From: Paralvinella palmiformis
Lineage: Eukaryota; Annelida; Polychaeta; Terebellida; Alvinellidae
Direction: 5' to 3'
Assembly (NCBI GenBank): GCA_025642065.1
Contig: JAODUP010000066.1
Coordinates: 759,001 to 823,000 of the forward strand
Length of the DNA stretch: 64,000 nt
Shown: piece after piece, positions 56,526-64,000 of the stretch
Layout of the letters: every line of letters begins with the position of its first letter
Numbering within the stretch: position 1 is the stretch's first letter
Made by a program: the position numbers and the translations under genes
The notes under the pieces: generated by a model
Seen by the model: the letters and a program-made list of their open reading frames with translations, nothing else
Told to the model about the DNA's origin: nothing
The model's database searches: none

Positions 56526-57866
56526 GTAATCTACAACTAGTGTCCTTGAACAAAGTTGACCGATCAGTTCTTAAACAAGTTTGAAAATAAACCTCCAAGA
56601 TTAAAATAGAATATACCCAAAATGGGATAACAACACCTCCACCATCTCACCCCCCCCCCGTGCTATTATAAATATACTGGATCCATAAGATCCACCAATA
56701 TGTAAACCGGACACAAGATGGCTGCTGCATTACGGATCTCTACCGTCTAATCCTGAGTGACCCATTTCCGGCTTCAATCCACGCGCTGTCTCCTAACCGT
56801 TCCGGAATGATTTAAGGAAGAGTGGCACTCGAGAAGGAATTGTTTCTATGACTGATCCGCATTAATCCGGACTGGCCGAGCGGTACTGAGCGCCAGCGCT
56901 CGCGAGTATTCGACAATCGCCGAGCCTCGCTCGCCAGCACGCCAATGGAAGTGCTAAATCTCAGCAAGATGGCCGCCTCAAATTGACCTGTCTAACAACG
57001 TTAATATAGAGCCCTTTGTTCTTATTCGTCGCTAAACCTTGGCCCAGGGACATTGACCGGAGTAACGAGGGAATGAAAATACTTCGTTAATCCGGTCAGT
57101 GCGACTTGGTGGTCGGTATAAACTTAACATTTTACAGCGCCCTCCCTCTCCACATGGGTCGGTATAAGGAGATAAAGCCCATCGCGTCGTCGTTACGGTC
57201 GGATTAATGAGGTGGTGTCTGTAACCGGTCGAATCTATTTCAGCAGAAGCCGAAACCTCGCTAATGCGGTAGGCAAAAGAACGGATTCGGAATAACGTTT
57301 GTACCAGTTTAAACATCGTAACCTCTATATTGCGGTCACCGGTGTCGATTAACAGCTCCAACCAACCCATCCTGGCTGGTATAACGAGTTAGTCGTCAGA
57401 ACCTCCCTACTCGGCTCACTGTAACGACATTATAGCCATAATCTTGATAATCGGGCTCGTACAGTTACAATTCGTTACTGTCCCAATAACGACTTATCCG
57501 GCCGATATCTCGCTCACAAATCATGAACCACGTGACTAGTTGTAATCCCGCTATTGGCCGATAGCCGATGATAAGGTAGGGCGGTCATAAATAGCGAACC
57601 GCCCCAGTGGGAGGCGGGAGGGGGGATTCGGTTAGTCACGTGACCTCTTGATGAGCTTTTCGTCTCCAAGTCAAAGTGGATATCGGTTTTCTTCGGAGGT
57701 CACGTGATTCGTTCGGGTTTGGCCCGCGTGATATATAAAGGAGGTGAGAAGTGACTTGTTTGGCTGCGCACGCGTGATGAATACTTAACTGAAATATTTC
57801 TAATAGACCGTCCCCCACACATAGAGATGTATCTGTCAACATTTCTATATATATACTTACGTAATA

Positions 57867-57867
<1 letters not shown>

Positions 57868-57942
<75 letters not shown>
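57868..57942. repeat. (TA)n
   Basis: Dinucleotide tract, followed at 58015-58060 by an (ATTC)n run. Confidence 0.97.
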
Positions 57943-58274
57943 TATACGTATATTTATATATGGGCGCTATCTAGTGGATATGCTTGGCAGCCAATCAGTA
58001 AAGGAGTCACTCATTCGTTCAATTCATTCATTCATTCATTCATTCAGTCAGTCAACAGACAGACACTAGATCACCAGGCAGTTACTAACAGAATGACTGA
58101 ATCAATGAACTTGATTGAATGAAGGAAGTAAAAGTGTTATGCAGTTATTCATTCCATTATTCATTCAATTCATTCATTCATTCCGTCAGTCAGTCAGACA
58201 TGGACAATCGAACACACGTACATATATACAGATAGACAGACAGGCGGATATATAACCAGACAGACAGACATACA

Positions 58275-58640
58275 TAAATGCAGACATACAAACAGATATA
58301 CATGTAGAGATAGAAATATTGCGCACGCACACACGCACACACGCACGCACGCACACACACAAACTGGCGGTCACGCACACCCACGCACCCCCCCACACAC
58401 AAATACATAAATACATACATACATACATATATACATACATACATACAAATACATACATACATACATACATACATACATACATACATACACACATACATAC
58501 ATACATACATACATACATACATACATACATACATACATACATACATACATACATACAAAAATACACACATTCATGCATACATACTTACATAGATACGTAC
58601 ATACATACCTACACACATATATACATGCACAGATACATAC
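58275..58640. repeat. (CATA)n
   Basis: Same tetranucleotide as 9446-9810, with a CA/GCAC-rich lead-in. Confidence 0.97.
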
Positions 58641-60264
58641 ATACAGACATACAGACAGACAATCATAAAATAATCCCAGAATAACCTTCAGACAGTTGTC
58701 ACATCAGCAACAGGAGACAGTTCTCTGACCTTTGTCAACTGTCGATGACACTTATCAGCGCCTAATGGAGCGGTCCAAGATGGCAGGTAATTCTAGCAAA
58801 ACGGGGATAAATACATAATGGAAGACAAATCTGGCCTGAAGGACGCCTAAAGGTCGCTGAGAAGGGGACTGCCAGTCGTCGGGTAGGTCGCCTTCGTCAG
58901 AAATCATCCCAAAGAGAGTTGGCCCACATCCCGGGCAGGAATACTTGGCTCCCTAACGACCAAAATAATCAGGAACTTCATCAGCTGTTGTTGTTGTTGT
59001 TGTTGTTAACATCAAGTCGTGTCGGCCGTCAGGTTTTGGGTCGAGTTGACCGTCCATTTTCGGACTGATTTTAATATCGTCCAATGTTGCGAGCCGCACA
59101 TCGGATGGGGTTCGTCCCGGCGAGCAATCGTACCCTCCTCGGCTCGGGGATTTGGACGGTAATAAGGTCGTATTTAGCTGGATTACGTTGGAGCCCGGTT
59201 GACCCGGAGTTGAGTGCTGGTGTGCGTATGTGGGGGTGTGGTGGTGGCGCTGGGGGTCGGGGTGTCGGCACTCACGGTGGCCCACAACTGGAGATTAGTC
59301 ACCTGAATGGCCCGTGATGAATGTCAACGGTCAAAAGATGATTGCGTCCGTGGTAGTATGAAGAAACTTGTTGGTCTGCCAACAGCTGACCTCTGTGAGG
59401 TACCGACTGCGGGACAGCGTGTACCAGCACCGAACCTCGCTCTTGTTGATGTTAGCGTCGCGCCGTCGGCATGAGATCGGGATATCGGATCAGAATGCGA
59501 TCATATTAAACATCTATCAGACTTGTGAACCATCCAGTAGCCGTGATTATCTCGCCCCCAGACAACTCGTACCCAGAGGATGAACGCTGAGGTCACAAAT
59601 ATTCACGCCCGCCGGGCAAAGAATTCTCCGTTAAGTCGATTCTAAGTCACCCTTGGACGAGGAGAGGACAGTGGATATTATTCTGGCGACCAGGCGTAAA
59701 AAGATTGAATACCCCCCCCCCAACCTGACCCAATAGGGTCTCACGGAGCTCAGCCCAGATGCATTCTGATCGCCTGGAAAATTGCATCGGCCTTTGGGTC
59801 GGGTCGTCCCTCGGATGCTCAGCTGACGTGGGTCCTCGCACTTGCGGCGAGCGTTGACCTAGGCGTTGGTAGGCGCCGAAAGAATCATCCGCCCCGGGGT
59901 GGGACGGGTCAGCACCCGCGGGGCGAGGGTGGTCAGTGGGATTACGACGTGTTAATTTAGGAGAGAAACTCATTTTTCTTGCTTTCGGGTGCCGGTTCCT
60001 CTATCGACGAGGCGCCTGCCATAACCTAGTTATGGTCACTTTGTCCAGTGAAGGATTTGTGGAGTATGGCTCGACATTAGTCGTGTTCGATGGAGGTTGC
60101 CGTTCGTCATCTGGTCATCTTAATTCTGTTTTGACGATGACTGATGGACCGAAAGCGCGCTTCTTGTCTCGAAAGAAACCGGACTCATAGTTTATTTGGA
60201 GGGTTGGGGGGGGGCTAGGGCGTATTAATGGGTCATTCAATATAGTACTCACAGACAGGGACTG

Positions 60265-60554
<290 letters not shown>

Positions 60555-61892
60555 CGCCCATCCACATTAGAGCCCGCAGAAATTTGATTATTATTCAGTA
60601 AGGGAAATCATTGTAGCCACCCACCCTCTCACCCAGTGAACAAGTTCTACGATCGTAAGCCATAAAGTACAATGCCGACCAGTTCTGCTTTAAGGGTCAT
60701 CAGCAATTCGTGCCATGCCTTCTGAGAAAAGCTTCTCACAATGGACAGATCCTATCTCGGGGCGGATTATATTCCGCCGAATAACGCGCCTGCTCGGGCG
60801 AAATCCAATCATTTCAAGCCTAATTCTATATCATAAAATGATTAATTCGTCGCCGAGTTCATCACGAAATCTGGCGGCCATCTTTTCGCCGGAGCACGTG
60901 TTTCGTCGGCCAGCCAATCAGCTGGCGGGAGGACGTTCGCTCCGGGGCGCCTCTGCGATGCCGGTTTTTGGCGGGAGGACGCCGTCGCCTGTTTTGGCAA
61001 GCGTCGACGCCGAATCTTCTGCATTCGAGTCAGGTGCCGTACAGATGGAGTTGCGAAGACTCCCGAACTCCAGGAGGCGTGATCGTCGCTCGTAAAACGG
61101 TCACCAGAGGGGTGCCGTCAACGTGCCCGGCGACATCCAAGCCGATGTTGGAAAGGTTGAGCGATATTAGGGGAAAGAGGCAAAGAGCGGCCGACTCTTC
61201 GTCCCGGAATAAAGCGATTAAGTTCATTGTATTATAAGACCGAAAAGACGAGTCCCGGATGCATGAGGCGAGGAAAATGGCGACCGTCGGCGAATGCAAA
61301 GTCCGGATTTTCCTTATCCGGAGCCAGTCCGGGCGTGATACGTCAACAAGATGGCGGCTGGCCTAGACGATAGCGTGCCGTTCTCGATAGCGGCGATAAA
61401 TGGCCGCCTCAGATAACGTCATACCCACGTGACCGTATAATATGAGTGGCGGACTAACGAGAGGAGAGTTTGCGTGAGTTCACGTGGTAAAGGACCATAG
61501 CGTAGCGTGTCTGGATTCGATGAAGATTTTCGGGTTCGTTTCTTTTTTGCCTTCCCCTTCCATCCACGACCCACCTCCCGCTCTCTCCCTTACGGCGTTT
61601 TGTATACCGGCTTTTTGTTTTGCTTTGATAAGATTGATCACGTGACCTGTGGGGGTGGCGCTGGAAAGGCCAGCCGCGACTTTCCACGCCACATGCGCAG
61701 CGAATCCTCAGTTGGTTCATCAGTTTTCCTGTCTCTCTGGAGTCGAAAAATACTTGATAGGGACGCCATACGTCGGCCGGATATCGGACCGATGGCGGAC
61801 GTCCTACACGCCCTGCTGCGTATGTGCGCACGTGCTCAGAGTGAGATATCACGTAGACAAGCAATCATCCAACTCGACCTCGCCAACAAACC

Positions 61893-62045
61893 GCCTCCGT
61901 GGCCCAGATGATAGGGCAGCTACAAGTTCAGGTTCGAATTCTAGCCTGACATGTGTCTGGGGGATATTTTATCTGATCATCTCATTTCGTTCAAGTCGCC
62001 CCTCGGCTTGAAGAGCAAGATGGGGTCCTGCGCCGAAGTTCAAAC
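61893..62045 (+). mobile_element. tRNA-headed SINE-like repeat
   Basis: Head GCCTCCGTGGCCCAGATGAT with the B box AGGTTCGAATTC, then a body including TTCAAGTCGCCCCTCGGC. Resembles other SINE heads; body unmatched. Confidence 0.55.
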
Positions 62046-62639
62046 AAATTACTTGCTGACCAACCGACTGACTGATTTATTCACTATCTCAACACATTCG
62101 CTCACTCATTCACAAACCCATTGACTGACGTATTCACTCACTCATTGACTGACTCGCTGAACCAGTCTTTGACTAACTGACTGATGCACCATGATATTAT
62201 TTTAGCTGATGTTAGCCAGATCGCTCGCTCACTGACTCACTCACTGACTCACGCATTCATTAACTTACTCACTCATTCATTTCTCGTTTTTATCGAATTA
62301 CAAACTAAACAAAAATTCTGATCCTCGACATCCCATAATCCTGACGCCGAACCAGACCGGCTCAGCCCTCCTTGGCCATAAAACAACCAAACATACAATT
62401 GCCAAGATTGAAAATGGCCCTCTTCCCAAATGGGTCAACGCCATCCCTCAATACCCGCGGCCGTTAATTCCTCGCTGCGGTACATCGACTATTCGAGCTT
62501 CTCCGGGGGCTGTCCCGTGCAGCAATCCCTTTGCCCATCGACCCATCGACGTCTGTACCCCCCGGAGGGGAGAGCCACCCTGTAATGTAACATTCAGTAT
62601 GGGGAGGCCGTTTGACGAGAGTTTCATCCGTCGGCCTTC

Positions 62640-62745
62640 GTTGTCGTTGTTATTATTGTTGTTGTTGTTATTATTGTTGTTGTTATTATTATTGTCGTTG
62701 TTATTATTGTTGTTGTTCTTGGCGGCGGCGGCGGCGGCGGCGGTA
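62640..62745. repeat. (TTG/TTA)n then (GCG)n
   Basis: Trinucleotide runs; the Leu-rich and Ala-rich open frame across it is a consequence. Confidence 0.93.
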
Positions 62746-63257
62746 TCACTTGTAGAGACTTTGTCCTTTGTTCCGAGGACGGGAGATTGTTCCCGTGGAA
62801 CACCTACCCGGCTCTATGTTCCGGAGTTTGATGACCGTCGGGTACCTGTTGGCACAAAGCGGCGCTCCTATCGGGCTTCGCTCCGCGAAATAGACGAGCC
62901 TTTGTCCTTTCTGTAGACTATCATTGTCCTCTCGATTGGCTGTGTCCTAATGGACGTCAAGATGATAGATCTTCCGGGTACGGTTCAGCCAACGACCGGC
63001 AGTTGGTCGTGTGTGTGATGAGGGAATTGTTTCGAAAGCCGGAATGACGAAACGAGATGTACATACATGTAAAGATATACAGGTAGACTAGTGATTCGCA
63101 TTTTGCTTGGCGGCTTATAAAAAAAGGGGACTGGTGAGACATTACACATGTCCCAGCGAGAAAAGTCGCCACTCTGGATTCAGTCCCCTGAAGAAACGTC
63201 CAGAGTTTGAATTCACGGTTCGAGATTCTCTGTGCCTGTGCCTTATTATACACAGCT

Positions 63258-63288
63258 AAAACACACACACACACACACACACACACAG

Positions 63289-63339
<51 letters not shown>

Positions 63340-63440
63340 TACACGCACACGCACACACATATATGAATAGATGGATGGATGGATGGATCAAGGGGGCAAT
63401 AAGGGGGGAAGGAAGGGGAGGAGAGAGAGAGAGAGAGAGA
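63258..63440. repeat. (AC)n then (GGAT)n/(GA)n
   Basis: Compound simple repeat. Confidence 0.95.
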
Positions 63441-64000
63441 AATAAACTATAAATTGTCACACCTAAACCTTTCTGTATATGTGTTTATGTCAGGTGTCTG
63501 GTGTGAGAGACACGTCGACACAGCAGCTGAGAGACGACCCACTCCGTGTCGTCACATCCGCTGACGACCAAAGGTAAACGTCTGTGCCCATAGTCAAGTA
63601 AATAATATATGACAGCACACAATATGACATACTAGCCTGGCCATCGATTCTTTGAGGCTTCCGTATCGTGATCAGACGGAACCGAGGTTCCATAAAATTA
63701 CAATGGGGCGTGTTTCAAGCGGGGAACCAACAGGCAAGAGGATATGAAAAGAAGTGGGGCGCTTCTCTCCCACTTCCCGGATCTTCTCAAATCGCAACCG
63801 CTCCTCCCAATCGACCATCCGTGTTTGACCTTCCTCACCGCGGTCATCTCCTCCCTCTTCTCTGCTTCCATTCCCGACATCGTTCTCCGCCTTTGCTCGC
63901 CTTTCCTCCGTTGCTCCATTGCCGTCGAGGATCGATGCCTGATGGTCTTTCCTTTCCAGCCATTCTGCCAGTTTTTCCAGCCATTTCAGAAAGCCAACGC

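Noticed and set aside
57720..57770. ATATATAAAGG as a TATA box on the plus strand
   Set aside because: No coding exon or transcript evidence follows it, and AT-rich strings are frequent in this window.
61454..62011. Overlapping 120-136-codon frames on both strands
   Set aside because: Mutually overlapping frames in CpG-rich DNA, no recognisable domain; ends in a SINE.
62957..63460. 167-codon minus-strand frame with a hydrophobic start
   Set aside because: The N-terminal part is a translation of (GA)n/(AC)n microsatellites; no domain and no splice logic found to join it to the lectin gene.

Overview
This is a eukaryotic (animal) nuclear window. The evidence is spliced genes with canonical GT..AG introns, tRNA-derived SINEs, LINE, Tc1/mariner, hAT and Mutator-like relics, and very dense microsatellites. 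The gene content (an integrin alpha subunit without an I domain, a secreted fibrinogen-domain protein, and a SUEL-lectin/CUB/sushi membrane protein) and the repeat style suggest a lophotrochozoan invertebrate, most probably a mollusc. The sequence alone does not fix the species. Exons were found by reading minus-strand translations and requiring splice sites and codon phases to match from exon to exon.

All three recognisable genes are on the minus strand. (1) 19854 down to 964: seventeen consecutive in-phase exons of an integrin alpha gene, 564 codons. They cover the signal peptide, the complete seven-bladed FG-GAP beta-propeller and the first part of the thigh domain. The remaining thigh, calf, membrane and tail exons must lie beyond the left edge. 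(2) 26654 down to 23525: a compact gene for a 377-residue secreted protein with a fibrinogen C-terminal domain (FReD). It has an extra phase-compatible exon that ends in a stop and could give a 245-residue isoform. (3) 42095 down to 35048: the six 3' coding exons (535 residues) of a type I membrane protein with a SUEL/rhamnose-binding lectin domain, a CUB-like domain, a sushi-like module, a transmembrane helix and a 197-residue cytoplasmic tail. Its first, signal-peptide exon was not found. All three products are predicted to act at the cell surface or outside the cell (adhesion and carbohydrate recognition). Nothing shows that they are co-regulated.

Mobile elements: a tRNA-derived SINE family in seven copies (five of them within the 3' part of the integrin gene); a decayed Mutator-like element (7.1-9.0 kb); a broken Tc1/mariner transposase (10.5-11.3 kb); non-LTR retrotransposon fragments (12.2-13.0, 21.6-22.3 and 28.0-28.1 kb); a 1.5 kb hAT-type element with an 8-bp target duplication that itself carries a nested SINE with a 12-bp target duplication (28.46-29.97 kb); and several other tRNA-headed SINEs, one of which shares its 3' end with the LINE at 12.3 kb.

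The most unusual structure is a 27-bp minisatellite (15897-17187, about 48 units) that begins inside integrin exon 4 and fills most of the following intron. Almost every unit repeats the exon end (nine residues, PYTPCMPGK in circular order) together with a potential 5' splice site in the same codon phase. Alternative donor choice would therefore insert extra 9-residue blocks into the cap of the ligand-binding propeller without shifting the frame. The right third (about 42.9-64 kb) has no recognisable gene. It is relatively GC-rich between microsatellites and repeatedly carries YY1-like (AAGATGGCGG), E-box (CACGTGAC), ETS (CCGGAAGT) and NRF1-like (GCATGCG) motifs.
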